The translations under genes and the position numbers were made by a program. This document shows, in pieces, positions 38,924 to 48,115 of a DNA stretch of 64,000 nt. How positions within the stretch are numbered: position 1 is the first letter of the stretch; every line of letters begins with the position of its first letter. The notes beneath the pieces were generated by a model that did no database searches, was not told the DNA's origin, and worked only from the letters and a program-made list of their open reading frames with translations. This DNA is from Cognataquiflexum aquatile (lineage in GTDB: Bacteria; Bacteroidota; Bacteroidia; Cytophagales; Cyclobacteriaceae): NCBI RefSeq assembly GCF_003316845.1, contig NZ_QMIK01000008.1:124001-188000 (forward strand). Reading direction: 5' to 3'.

Positions 38924-39318
38924 AACATTCTAAGGAAAAATTTACCACATAGTTCAAATAGACCACAAAGATCTTGATCAAATCCTTTTTTAATTTCATT
39001 TAAAAGCTATGTGGACTATGTGTCTAAAAGGAAGAGTAAGGAGTTTTAAAAATAGATTAAAACCTTTTATCCATTGATCTTTCCAACGTTCGTTAAGAGA
39101 AATTTACCACATAGTTTATATAGATCACATAGAGTTTGAGCAAATCCTTTTTTTAATTGCATTAAAAGCTATGTGGACTATGTGTCTATATGGTAAAGTT
39201 TAAAAACCTCAAAAATCAAATCCCTCAAATCCTTTTATCCAATGATTATTTCAACTTTCGTAAGGAAAAATTTACCACGTTGTTCATATATAACACATAG
39301 TTCTTGATCAAATCTTTA
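38924..39318. repeat. ~165-bp tandem repeat, about two and a half copies
   Basis: Copies begin near 38924, 39086 and 39254 (third partial). Each starts AAATTTACCACATAG (last copy ACCACGT), followed by TTGATCAAATC or TTGAGCAAATC. The two full copies then have AAAGCTATGTGGACTATGTGTC and end CCTTTTATCCA-TGAT. CCACATAG near the start pairs with CTATGTGG in the middle, so each full unit can form a hairpin. Unit spacing is 162 and 168 nt. The 38879-39340 gap has no gene. Confidence 0.8.
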
Positions 39319-39340
39319 TGGATTATTGTAATTATTCACA

Positions 39341-41767
39341 TCAAAATGAAGCAGTAATAGACAAAGTGATGGTCAGGTTTTCTTTAAATGTCGGATTTGC
39401 ATAAGGTCCATATCGGTAAAAAGCACCGAGTCCCCATCCCCGGTATTGAAGTCCTGATTTTTGTTTGAGTATGTTGTTTAATTCAATGCCCGATTCGAGA
39501 TATCCTTTTTCCATGGTTTTGAAATCGACAAAATCATAAAACTCTGGATTACTCAAACTACCGATGGCAAAGCTTTGGTGAAATTTGAGTTGCGGGGCAA
39601 AAATAGCCTTTCCTGCTTTTTTGTAAAACAAAGGACCTGTCTGATGTGAATAGCTCGCATGCATACTCCTGTCAGAAAGGAATTCATACAGAAACATGGT
39701 CTGTAAATATCCCGGAAACGATAAGGCAAAGTCCAAAGCATTCCTTTGTCCGACATTGATACCATAACCTGTGTTGAGGTAGGAAATCGGCAGGTTATCT
39801 CCCCAAATGCCATGTGCCGAAAGGTGGAATTGATTCAGAGAATTTCCGGAACTCCATTGGTGTTGGAATTTGAACTCAGTGTTCCAAAAATCCACATTTC
39901 CCCCAATCGCATCCGGAATGGCTTTGGACGCCCGCAAGCTGACGACAGGATAGGACATTGTCCATGATACCAGGTTGTTTCCGATTCTCGACACACTTTC
40001 TCCCCCAACAAAACGAAAGTCGATGCCTGTTTCCGTTGCCGTGAATACTCTCGGAAAATCATCCGAAGGAACTCCTGTAGCATAATTCAATACATTAGCC
40101 CTATTTTCAACTGATCCGAAAAAGCCCAATTTGACGCCCTTTAAGGGCATTTGGGAAAATTCTACAGAGTATCGTTCCACTTCATCCATGCGGTCTGCAA
40201 GGAAATTTCTGAAGATGTTACCTGTAGAACTGAAGGAATTTGTTTTGGGCAACAGCGTTTTTCCCGGTTCGGAGATGTCTTGGCTGTAGTAAAAAAGTAA
40301 TTTGGAGTCATATTTTTTATCCAACCTGAGTTCAGTTCCCGCTCCATATTTCCAGCCTTTGTCTCGGAATCCATACCTGAAATATCCTTCAAATCTAACA
40401 ACATCTGACAGGGTTTCATTGGAAGAAAGGCCCAACCCTAATCCCACACTCTCAAACCTATTGAATCTCAATACCCTGTTTGGAATCAGATCAACAGGGC
40501 CCAATGGAATTCTTCCCGAGCTCAGTTGGGTCAATAGCTTGGAGGCCATATTGAGACGTCTTTTGTCTTTTTCGGGCATATTATCAAACCTTACATAGGT
40601 GAGATACTCCCGGGAAGTAAGGGAATCCAAACGGAGATTTCCCCAATCATAAAGGTCATTTTGAATGGCAAAGTTGAGTGCAATCGGTCCGAACTTCGTA
40701 CTCCGATCGAGCTCATTAATTTGTACATCGGAGAGGAAAGTCTGATTCGTAATTTTAAAAGCTTTCCCCTCAAATTCCATTTCCGGTGCTAGGTAGATAC
40801 TGTTCAGTTGCTCAGGAAACCAATTTTTGCCATCCCAACGGTTCTTTTGTTGCAATTCAAAAAGTAGGTTTGTATCTGGGTCTGATGGTTTGATGACCAT
40901 ATTTTCCAAGGCATATTGCAAAGAGGAAATGTACATCAGTCCTTTACCCAATTGGTAGACTTTGCCTTCTATGGGTTGGTAGCTGATGATGTATGAAGTG
41001 CCGATTTCATTTTGGATACTGTCTTCGAGGAAGTAATCGTATTTTCTCAATCCGTCATTGGAAAGTGGATTGACATAAGGGACTTCAAGGATTTTGATAT
41101 GGTCTGTGTAAAATGAAAAAGGCTGAAAACTGCTTGAAGCCATGGCCACTAGCGGGTTTTCTATGCCGGACATTTTGGAAGCTTTGACCGTTTCGTTCCT
41201 TTTTCCCGGCTTTTTGAATACCACCTCGGAGAAGCTTTCAGTCATAAAAATGTGCCCTCCTTTGAGAAAATTTACTGTGGTATCATCCACTTCAGGCTGT
41301 TCGTTAAGTCCATCCAAAGTCATGACCATTTTGTTGTAGCTGGTAAATCGATATGAATCAAGTTTGTCAGGATTATTCAGGTCTTTGTTGGCAATTGCTT
41401 TTCGGATGATAGGTAAGGCAGGATTTTCACCGGCAAGGATTTGTACCTCGCCTAATTCAACAGCCATTGGAACCAAAAAAATATCCGGCCTTGATTTTAG
41501 TGCTTGGAGGGTAATTTCTTGTGGAAAATATCCGACATGAGAAATGATCAAAACCTCATTGTCTACAAACGGATCCAGTCTAAACAAACCCCTCACATCT
41601 GTTGTCGTCCCCTTTCGTTCTTTTCCTTTTACCTGAATATTTACAAAAGGAATGGGTTGGTTTGTTTTTTGGTCGTAAACATGACCTGATAGCAAGGTTT
41701 GCCCAAAAATGGTTAAGGGAAATAAAAACAACAGGGTAATCCAAATTAGTATGTGGCTGATTTTCAT
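39341..41767 (-). CDS. DUF5686 family outer-membrane protein with carboxypeptidase-like domain
   Basis: An 808-residue protein: signal peptide (LTIFGQ near residue 23) and an N-terminal carboxypeptidase-regulatory-like beta-sandwich (about 24-105, LSGHVYDQKTNQPIPFVNIQVKG split by the signal boundary, then GTTTDVRGLFRL). A long DUF5686 barrel-like region runs to a terminal phenylalanine (ITASF), typical of outer-membrane barrels. The family is widespread in Bacteroidota and lacks a defined role. No SusD-like partner or TonB box was seen, so it is not a classic SusC. Confidence 0.85.
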   Translation of the reverse strand: MKISHILIWITLLFLFPLTIFGQTLLSGHVYDQKTNQPIPFVNIQVKGKERKGTTTDVRGLFRLDPFVDNEVLIISHVGYFPQEITLQALKSRPDIFLVPMAVELGEVQILAGENPALPIIRKAIANKDLNNPDKLDSYRFTSYNKMVMTLDGLNEQPEVDDTTVNFLKGGHIFMTESFSEVVFKKPGKRNETVKASKMSGIENPLVAMASSSFQPFSFYTDHIKILEVPYVNPLSNDGLRKYDYFLEDSIQNEIGTSYIISYQPIEGKVYQLGKGLMYISSLQYALENMVIKPSDPDTNLLFELQQKNRWDGKNWFPEQLNSIYLAPEMEFEGKAFKITNQTFLSDVQINELDRSTKFGPIALNFAIQNDLYDWGNLRLDSLTSREYLTYVRFDNMPEKDKRRLNMASKLLTQLSSGRIPLGPVDLIPNRVLRFNRFESVGLGLGLSSNETLSDVVRFEGYFRYGFRDKGWKYGAGTELRLDKKYDSKLLFYYSQDISEPGKTLLPKTNSFSSTGNIFRNFLADRMDEVERYSVEFSQMPLKGVKLGFFGSVENRANVLNYATGVPSDDFPRVFTATETGIDFRFVGGESVSRIGNNLVSWTMSYPVVSLRASKAIPDAIGGNVDFWNTEFKFQHQWSSGNSLNQFHLSAHGIWGDNLPISYLNTGYGINVGQRNALDFALSFPGYLQTMFLYEFLSDRSMHASYSHQTGPLFYKKAGKAIFAPQLKFHQSFAIGSLSNPEFYDFVDFKTMEKGYLESGIELNNILKQKSGLQYRGWGLGAFYRYGPYANPTFKENLTITLSITASF

Positions 41768-41840
41768 AGATTGAATCTCTAAACTAATTCTTTTACCTGT
41801 CTCTGTTTAAAATGTTTTCAGATTTACACCAAAGCAGGTT

Positions 41841-42605
41841 TTAAGTGACCGAAATAGAAGTTTTGGAGGCTTTGTCCAGTTGGTCCATAATTTCAGGAAC
41901 TGCTTTCCACTCGGCCAATCCTATCAGCCAAACCCACAGCCTAAGCTTGATTCCGGGATTGATTAGGCCTTTGGCCAATAAGGTGATGGCTTTGTCCCTT
42001 TTCTGTATAGCTTCGATTTTGTCAGCGGCAGCTTGGTATTTCCCGGCAAATTTCCAGGCACCGTCCCGGGCGAGTTTGATGCTGAAGTTTACCAGGATTT
42101 CTTCTTTACCTTTCGCAAACCGGATCAAGGTTTTGAAAAACGGAGAAATAAAACCTATGTTATCCTTGACACCATCTACCAATTCTGCCAGCACAGCATT
42201 GATTTTGTTGAAATCGTTTTGAAGGGATGTTAGGTCATGTCCGTCTATGGTTTCCACCGCAGCAATTCCCAGATCAAGGTTGATGTGGGCATTGATTCCG
42301 AGAAGAAGATGCTGGAGGACGAGGTGTTTGGTAGAATTGGCTGCCTCAAATGCATGCGCCCAACTTGCGGTAGGTTTTTGGCCTGACTGAAAAGCATCAT
42401 AAGCATCAATAAACCGTTTTGCAAACATCACGTCGAGTTTTTCCATTCTTGGATTGTCCTCAAATTCTGAGTTGAGGATTCCGTTTTTGATCCGGATGGT
42501 AACCTGTCGGTACAAAATGGCAAAATATCCTATCCTGCTGCTTTTGGACCTGCACTCAGCGACAATTTGGTCCATGCGTAAGATTACCTGATCGATTGTT
42601 TCCAT
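41841..42605 (-). CDS. DUF5995 family protein
   Basis: A 254-residue, largely helical protein without a signal peptide, matching DUF5995 (function unknown). A conserved-looking histidine-rich core is present (HLVLQHLLLGINAHINLDLG near residues 114-133), compatible with metal binding, though that is inference. It begins immediately after the VIT1-like gene's stop (no gap), so the two are likely co-expressed. That association also points to metal handling. Confidence 0.82.
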   Translation of the reverse strand: METIDQVILRMDQIVAECRSKSSRIGYFAILYRQVTIRIKNGILNSEFEDNPRMEKLDVMFAKRFIDAYDAFQSGQKPTASWAHAFEAANSTKHLVLQHLLLGINAHINLDLGIAAVETIDGHDLTSLQNDFNKINAVLAELVDGVKDNIGFISPFFKTLIRFAKGKEEILVNFSIKLARDGAWKFAGKYQAAADKIEAIQKRDKAITLLAKGLINPGIKLRLWVWLIGLAEWKAVPEIMDQLDKASKTSISVT

Positions 42606-43337
42606 TTAAAATTTTGTGAGAATTGATTCCAAAAAGTCACCTACAAAATAAGCCACCAATGCAGCAAGAAAGCCCAATAACAATGTTTCTGAAATACTTT
42701 TGAGCGTGTTGGTCTGATTGACAAAACTCTTCAGCCAACCCACGACCAAGAATGCCAGACCCGTAAATAAACTTGTCCAGAAAAAGAGGTCAATATCAGT
42801 TTTCCAAATCAAATCATATACATAAACTATCAAAGGGATAAGTCCTATCAAAATGAAGGAGGCAAGAGTGGCCAATCCGATTTTGAAAGGGCTTTTGGAA
42901 TCCTCCATCATGTTGAGTTCATCTTTCATCATCTCATTTACCCACCTGTCTTTGTCAGACACGATGACGTCGACCACTTTCTCCAGCAATTCACCCTCAA
43001 AACCTTTTGCTTGGTATATCTCGACGATTTCCTGCCTTTCTTTGTCAGGGATATTTTCGACTTCCCAATATTCAATATTGCGGTGCTTATTATAATTTTC
43101 TTTTTCTGATTTTGCGGAAAGGTAAGCGCCAACAGACATCGAAAATCCATCGGCAAGGAGATTGGCAAATCCCAAAATGATGATGATCGAAGCATCCAGA
43201 TCCGCCCCAACGGCACCTGCGACCACAGCAAAAGTTGTCACCGCGCCATCGATTCCTCCGTAGACAAATTCACGGAGGTAATTTTGGATGTTTCCTGCAA
43301 AACTGATTTCCTTATGAATTTTGGCTTCTTGCATCAT
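42606..43337 (-). CDS. VIT1/CCC1 family iron/manganese transporter
   Basis: A 243-residue membrane protein. N-terminal half: REFVYGGIDGAVTTFAVVAGAVGADLD and GFANLLADGFSMSVGAYLSAKSE, the signature of VIT1/CCC1 (vacuolar iron transporter) proteins. A charged cytoplasmic domain rich in Glu/Lys follows (about 75-145), then three helices. Members export Fe(II) or Mn(II) from the cytosol. Directly followed by the DUF5995 gene. No Fur box was identified by eye. Confidence 0.9.
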   Translation of the reverse strand: MMQEAKIHKEISFAGNIQNYLREFVYGGIDGAVTTFAVVAGAVGADLDASIIIILGFANLLADGFSMSVGAYLSAKSEKENYNKHRNIEYWEVENIPDKERQEIVEIYQAKGFEGELLEKVVDVIVSDKDRWVNEMMKDELNMMEDSKSPFKIGLATLASFILIGLIPLIVYVYDLIWKTDIDLFFWTSLFTGLAFLVVGWLKSFVNQTNTLKSISETLLLGFLAALVAYFVGDFLESILTKF

Positions 43338-43403
43338 ATTGTTTCAAACAACATCCATTCATGGATTTTTTCTTTCTCAGACATTGACCAAAAGCAATGA
43401 AAA

Positions 43404-44564
43404 TTACAGGTTTTCCATCAAAAATCTTTTCACATTCTCTCCCATGATGGCTTTGATTTCGTCATCAGAAAAACCCTCTTTCATCAGGGCCTCGACGATG
43501 ATGGGCAGGCCTGTGATATCAAAAGGCACACCCACACTGCCGTCATAATCCGACCCAAGGGCCACATGCTCGATTCCGACAAGGTTTTTGACTCGCTTCA
43601 TGCAGGCCACGATTCCTTTGATTTCATCTTCTCCTACGGCCATGTCAAAAAAGGCAATTCCGATAATCCCTCCCTTGGCTGCCAGCCTTCGGATCTGATC
43701 ATCGGAAAGATTTCGGGGAGAATTGAGTACTGCCCGGATACCGGTATGGGAAACCATCACCGGCTTGGTAGAAAGAGCCAATACATCGTCAAACATCTTT
43801 GGCGAAGCATGTGCCAAATCAATGATCATGTTCAGTTCATTCATCCTTTTGACTACGGCTATGCCAAAATCGGTCAGGCCTTCCCCACTCATACCATGCG
43901 CAGAGCCACCGAGTTCATTGTCAAAAAAGTGGGATGGCCCGATAAGCCTGACTCCTGCCTCATAAGCTTTGTCCAGGTTTTCTATTTTTCCTTCCAGGGC
44001 ATGACCTCCTTCGATTCCCAATAGCCCCCCAATGATGTTTTTGTCTGTTTTTCTGGATTCTGCAAGTTGCTGAACATCCTCTTTTGACTTGATGACCAGG
44101 AATTGCCCATCGAAACCATCAGAAAATTCCTGTAGTAAGGCAGATTGGTATAGCGTCCGCTTCATCAGGCTAAACCAGTTGGATACAGGCCTGCCTTGGG
44201 CGATATTGAGTAGGGTGATGTTGTCGGTGGCATCGGAAGTGTTGGCTTCCATATTTTGTCCTTTGGGAGATTTGGAGACAACGGTAAATACCTGCATTGC
44301 TACATTCCCTTCCTGCATTCTCGGGAAATCCACATGTCCATGTTCAGACTTCTTGGTCAAGTCTCTTCCCCAAAGCAAAGCATCGCAATGCAGGTCTGCG
44401 ACAAACTCGAAGGAATTGAAAAGTGCCAAAGCTTCGGGTGAGACTTTGTAGGGTGGGAGGGATTTGACAGGATTCCCGTCTTTTTCTATAATTCCCGGTA
44501 CGACCATCGTTGCAATCCAATAGATTAAAAAAAGGCTTATAAATGCAACAAGTGCCTGCTTCAT
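43404..44564 (-). CDS. membrane dipeptidase (peptidase M19)
   Basis: A 386-residue zinc dipeptidase with an N-terminal membrane anchor (residues 1-24). Metal ligands of the M19 family are visible: H59 and D61 in VADLHCDAL, the bridging glutamate in GLLGIEGGHALEG, histidines in IDLAHASPKMF and MVSHTGIRAV, and the aspartate in LGSDYDG. The reading frame runs 46 codons further upstream. The ATG at 44564 is chosen because the anchor follows it directly. Probably acts on dipeptides in the periplasm. Confidence 0.9.
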   Translation of the reverse strand: MKQALVAFISLFLIYWIATMVVPGIIEKDGNPVKSLPPYKVSPEALALFNSFEFVADLHCDALLWGRDLTKKSEHGHVDFPRMQEGNVAMQVFTVVSKSPKGQNMEANTSDATDNITLLNIAQGRPVSNWFSLMKRTLYQSALLQEFSDGFDGQFLVIKSKEDVQQLAESRKTDKNIIGGLLGIEGGHALEGKIENLDKAYEAGVRLIGPSHFFDNELGGSAHGMSGEGLTDFGIAVVKRMNELNMIIDLAHASPKMFDDVLALSTKPVMVSHTGIRAVLNSPRNLSDDQIRRLAAKGGIIGIAFFDMAVGEDEIKGIVACMKRVKNLVGIEHVALGSDYDGSVGVPFDITGLPIIVEALMKEGFSDDEIKAIMGENVKRFLMENL

Positions 44565-44671
44565 GGGTATAGGTGGTTTGGCTATTAAGATAAGCAAAAA
44601 ATGAAATATGATTATCCGCTGCTTAGCCGCTAACTCGAAATTTAATAAAAAAGCTACGGTTAATCTGAAAA

Positions 44672-44699
44672 GTCCACGGTTGACAGACCATAGCCTGGC
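44672..44699. repeat. heptanucleotide array, four units, GTCCACG/GACCATA type
   Basis: GTCCACG, GTTGACA, GACCATA, GCCTGGC in 7-nt register, in the gap between the dipeptidase and DUF779 genes. The same unit family recurs at 45232 and 53910. Confidence 0.55.
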
Positions 44700-44703
44700 C
44701 AAT

Positions 44704-44728
44704 GGATCTTCGATCCGAGTTTTATAGG
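44704..44728. repeat. short palindrome and dispersed 20-mer, copy 1
   Basis: GGATC-ttc-GATCC (44704-44716), then CGAGTTTTATAGG. The segment CTTCGATCCGAGTTTTATAG recurs with two changes at 45274-45292, so near-identical 20-mers flank the DUF779 gene. Confidence 0.6.
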
Positions 44729-44792
44729 GTTAGTAGTATGAAATCAGAATTAAAAAAAATAAATTACAGGCGAAAGGTATTTTTTCAGCCGG

Positions 44793-45200
44793 TCAGTTTT
44801 CCTCCAAAACCTCCTCCCCGGTTTTGGTCAGGATTAGGTTTTCAAATTCTTCCATGGTGAACAGCCTTGACCTGATCAAAAAACGGATTCCCATGGGTAT
44901 TTCAATCGAAAAACTGCTGCCTCTTCCCGGTGTCACGTCCAAGGTAAGTTCGGTATGCTTCCAGTATTCAAATTGGTCGGCACTCATAAAAAAATCGCAG
45001 CCATAGACTTTTCCCATCCAAATGTCATTGGTACCAACTTTAAAATCACCCTTTTCGAAGCACATCGGCGATGAACCGTCACAGCAGCCTCCGCTTTGGT
45101 GAAACATCAAGTCTGTTCCAAAGCGTTTTCTCAAAGTATCTACCACATCCATTGCCGCTTCTGTGATCAAGACTCTTGGTAGGTTGGTCGCTTGTGTCAT
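44793..45200 (-). CDS. DUF779 family protein associated with aldehyde dehydrogenase
   Basis: A 135-residue soluble protein matching DUF779. Conserved cysteines are C39-C40 (GGCCDGS), C47 and C68 (GCDFFMS), and C-terminal GRGSSFSIEIPMGIRFL is typical. In many bacteria DUF779 genes sit next to an acetaldehyde/ethanol-linked aldehyde dehydrogenase, as here (245 nt downstream of it, same strand). Molecular role unknown; cysteine pairs suggest metal or redox function by inference. Confidence 0.88.
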   Translation of the reverse strand: MTQATNLPRVLITEAAMDVVDTLRKRFGTDLMFHQSGGCCDGSSPMCFEKGDFKVGTNDIWMGKVYGCDFFMSADQFEYWKHTELTLDVTPGRGSSFSIEIPMGIRFLIRSRLFTMEEFENLILTKTGEEVLEEN

Positions 45201-45231
45201 GGTTTTTTGGTTTTATTTTTAAAGCTACTTT

Positions 45232-45266
45232 GACCATAGACGACGGTCCACAGTCCACAGCCGCTA
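45232..45266. repeat. heptanucleotide array, five units, GACCATA/GTCCACA type
   Basis: GACCATA, GACGACG, GTCCACA, GTCCACA, GCCGCTA in 7-nt register, just upstream of the DUF779 start. A second copy of the dispersed 20-mer follows at 45274-45292. Confidence 0.65.
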
Positions 45267-45377
45267 CAAATGCACTTCGATCCGAGTCTTATATGGCTGG
45301 CGGCAAGGAACCACATAATTATCTATAATAATTATTTTTTGTAAAAAATGAGAAGTTTCCTCCATTCAAAGGAAACC

Positions 45378-45440
45378 TCTCAAATCTCAAATCTCACGTC
45401 TCACGTCTCAAATCTCACGTCTCAAATCTCATGTCTCACA
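45378..45440. repeat. heptanucleotide array, nine perfect TCTCANN units
   Basis: TCTCAAA, TCTCAAA, TCTCACG, TCTCACG, TCTCAAA, TCTCACG, TCTCAAA, TCTCATG, TCTCACA without any slip. On the aldehyde dehydrogenase mRNA strand it is GA-rich (TNTGAGA) and starts 5 nt after the stop codon. The cleanest array in the window. Confidence 0.9.
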
Positions 45441-45445
45441 TCTTT

Positions 45446-46972
45446 TTAAAAGAAGCCGAGTTTTTTCTTATCGTAAGAAATCAGCATGTTTTTGGTCTGA
45501 CGGTAATGGTTGAGCATCATCAAGTGGTTCTCTCTTCCAAAACCTGATTTTTTGTACCCTCCAAATGGTGCATGTGCCGGATAAGCATGGTAGCAATTCA
45601 CCCAAACCCGTCCTGCAAGTATCGCTCTTGGTACCTGATACAATTCATGGGCATCTCGAGACCAAAGTCCTGCACCCAATCCATACATGGTGTCATTGGC
45701 GATGGCAATAGCTTCCTCTGTCGTTTTGAAAGTAGTCACGGAGACCACGGGCCCGAAAATTTCCTCCTGGAAAATCCTCATTTTGTTATGGCCCTTGAAA
45801 ATCGTCGGCTGGATATAGTAGCCGTTTTCCAATCCCGAATTCAGTGACGCTTTGTCACCACCACAAAGTGCTTCTGCACCTTCCTGCTTTCCGATATCTA
45901 GATAGGATAGGATTTTTTCGAACTGATCATTTGAAGCCTGCGCGCCCATCATGGTATCTTCAGCGAGAGGATGTCCCATTTTGATGGCTTTGGTGCGGGC
46001 GATCACCCTTTCCATAAACACATCATAGATGTCCTCATGGACCAGAATTCTGGAAGGGCAGGTACAGACTTCACCTTGGTTCAAGGCAAACAAAACAGCG
46101 CCTTCCACGGCTTTGTCAAAGAAATCATCATCGGCATCAGCCACTGATTTCATAAAGATATTGGGCGATTTTCCGCCAAGCTCCATGGTGACAGGAACAA
46201 GATTTTCGGAAGCATATTGCATGATCAACCGACCTGTGGTCGTCTCTCCTGTGAAGGAAACTTTGGCAACTCTATTTGAAGAAGCAAGAGGTTTCCCTGC
46301 CTCTACTCCAAATCCGGTTACGACATTCAATACTCCCGGGGGCAATATATCCCCGATCAGTTCCATAAGGACCATGATGCTTGTTGGGGTTTGTTCGGCA
46401 GGCTTCACGACCGTGCAGCAACCGGCAGCAAGTGCAGGGGCGATTTTCCATGTCGCCATCAAGAGAGGAAAATTCCATGGAATGATCTGTGCCACGACGC
46501 CAAGCGGTTCATGAAGCGCGATGCTGACAGTATGCTCGTCATGTTCGGAGATGGTGCTTTCGTCAGCCCTGATCACGCCTGCAAAATACCTGAAATGGTC
46601 AATCACAAGCGGCAAATCCGCTGCCCTTGTTTCCCTGAGTGCTTTTCCGTTGTCTATTGTTTCTATCCTTGCCAACATCTCAAGATTCTCTTCGATGACA
46701 TCGGCTATTTTATTCAATAATTTGCTTCTTACAGCTACTGAAGTTTTGGACCAAGAGGGAAAAGCAGCATGTGCTGCGTCCAATGCTTTTTCGATATCGG
46801 CTTTGTTGCCTCTTGCAGCTTTTGAAAAAACCTTGCCATCGATCGGGGAAATGTTGTCGAAATATTCTCCCGAAGAAGGTGCTACCCACTTTCCACCGAT
46901 AAAGTGGTCATACTTTTCTTTGATGTGAGGCCGCTCTACCGGCTTTGCCTCGGATAAGGTCAATGTTGTCAT
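45446..46972 (-). CDS. NAD(P)-dependent aldehyde dehydrogenase (acetaldehyde type)
   Basis: Oxidises aldehydes to acids; the AldB/ExaC-like branch acts mainly on acetaldehyde. The 508 residues have N167 in PWNF, the general-base glutamate E264 in MELGGKSP, and the nucleophile C303 in [11 protein letters not shown]. The adjacent C305 is typical of this branch. It diverges from an AraC regulator and is followed by DUF779, a recurrent association. Regulation by the AraC protein from the shared 222-nt spacer is likely. Confidence 0.94.
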   Translation of the reverse strand: MTTLTLSEAKPVERPHIKEKYDHFIGGKWVAPSSGEYFDNISPIDGKVFSKAARGNKADIEKALDAAHAAFPSWSKTSVAVRSKLLNKIADVIEENLEMLARIETIDNGKALRETRAADLPLVIDHFRYFAGVIRADESTISEHDEHTVSIALHEPLGVVAQIIPWNFPLLMATWKIAPALAAGCCTVVKPAEQTPTSIMVLMELIGDILPPGVLNVVTGFGVEAGKPLASSNRVAKVSFTGETTTGRLIMQYASENLVPVTMELGGKSPNIFMKSVADADDDFFDKAVEGAVLFALNQGEVCTCPSRILVHEDIYDVFMERVIARTKAIKMGHPLAEDTMMGAQASNDQFEKILSYLDIGKQEGAEALCGGDKASLNSGLENGYYIQPTIFKGHNKMRIFQEEIFGPVVSVTTFKTTEEAIAIANDTMYGLGAGLWSRDAHELYQVPRAILAGRVWVNCYHAYPAHAPFGGYKKSGFGRENHLMMLNHYRQTKNMLISYDKKKLGFF

Positions 46973-47063
46973 GATTTAGATTATTTTGGATTTATTCAAA
47001 TTTCCTCCATATTTTTTCCAAAAAATCCACCAATTCAATCAAGTCATCCACTTGGATTGATCA

Positions 47064-47096
47064 TTTTGATTTATCTAAACAAATAGATCATCAAAA
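47064..47096. promoter_or_regulatory. inverted repeat in the divergent aldehyde dehydrogenase/AraC spacer
   Basis: TTTTGATTTATCTA-aaca-aaTAGATCATCAAAA: outer arms TTTTGAT and ATCAAAA plus inner ATCTA and TAGAT, with a 1-nt offset. It lies about 90 nt from each start codon. It is a candidate operator for the divergent pair; AraC proteins more often use direct repeats, so another regulator is possible. Confidence 0.45.
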
Positions 47097-47194
47097 GAAG
47101 AGACAAGACATATCCAATTCTGTCGTTGTATGGAATGATTGCTTTTGTAAATCATTCTTAATTACTAACTTTAACATTACCCAAAATACCCAAA

Positions 47195-48115
47195 ATGCAA
47201 AATAACTTTATCGCCGGTGTGCCTTGGAGAAAGGAAAAAGACCTGAAAACCCTTGTGGAAAACAGGACTACCTACACTTTGGACAACTGCGAACTCAATA
47301 TTTTTGAAACCCACCAAGAAGCAAAGAATGTCAACCTCAGTTTCGGAGATTTGGTATTGACTACTATGCTCAAGGGAAAAAAGGTCATGCATCTCTTCGA
47401 AAAACCGGGATTTGATTACCTGCCGGGTGAATCCGTGATTGTTCCTCCCAATGAAATGATGAAGATTGACTTTCCTGAGGCAAAATTTGACAACCCTACA
47501 CAATGTATTGCCCTGTCAATTTCCAAAGAAATGATAGAGAATACCTTCAACCTCCTCAATGAAAGGCTTCCCAACAAAGAAGTCACCAAAGATTGGGGTT
47601 TAGACCTTTCTTATTTTCACCTGATCAATACCCAAGACCTTTCAGAAATTATTAACAGATTTATCAGAATAGGGGTAAAGGAAAGGTCCAAAGAGAAAGA
47701 TTTGATTGCCTCTTTTGCCCTCAAGGAATTATTGATCCGCCTTACGCAGACACAAGCGAGGGACATGTTGGAAAAGACTTACAAAACACTGTCTTCCTCC
47801 AACAGAATGGCATTTGTCATTGATTTTATCAAGACCAATATCCGTGAAAATCTAAATTTGGATGAACTCAGTGCAAAGGCCTGTATGAGTAAGGCCCATT
47901 TTTCTAGAACTTTCAAAACAGAACTCGGCCTTTCCCCCATGGAGTATATCCTGAAGGAAAGACTCAAACTTGCCAAACACTATCTACAAATTGCAAATTA
48001 TCAGATCCAGGAAGTATGTTTCATGTCCGGTTTCAACAATATCACTTACTTTATCCGGGCATTCAAAAGTGAATTTGGTGTTACGCCGAAGGTTTTTCAG
48101 TTAACAAAGAAATAA
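47195..48115 (+). CDS. AraC family transcriptional regulator
   Basis: A 306-residue protein: an N-terminal effector region (about 1-190) with LFEKPGFDYLPGESVIVPPNEMMKID, cupin-like, and a C-terminal double helix-turn-helix (about 205-305). The second contains the AraC signature IQEVCFMSGFNNITYFIRAFKSEFGVTP (split here: helix LDELSAKACMSKAHFSRTFK, then the GFNNITYFIRAFK helix). Divergent from aldehyde dehydrogenase, which it probably activates in response to an aldehyde or alcohol. The effector is unknown. Confidence 0.92.
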   Translation: MQNNFIAGVPWRKEKDLKTLVENRTTYTLDNCELNIFETHQEAKNVNLSFGDLVLTTMLKGKKVMHLFEKPGFDYLPGESVIVPPNEMMKIDFPEAKFDNPTQCIALSISKEMIENTFNLLNERLPNKEVTKDWGLDLSYFHLINTQDLSEIINRFIRIGVKERSKEKDLIASFALKELLIRLTQTQARDMLEKTYKTLSSSNRMAFVIDFIKTNIRENLNLDELSAKACMSKAHFSRTFKTELGLSPMEYILKERLKLAKHYLQIANYQIQEVCFMSGFNNITYFIRAFKSEFGVTPKVFQLTKK

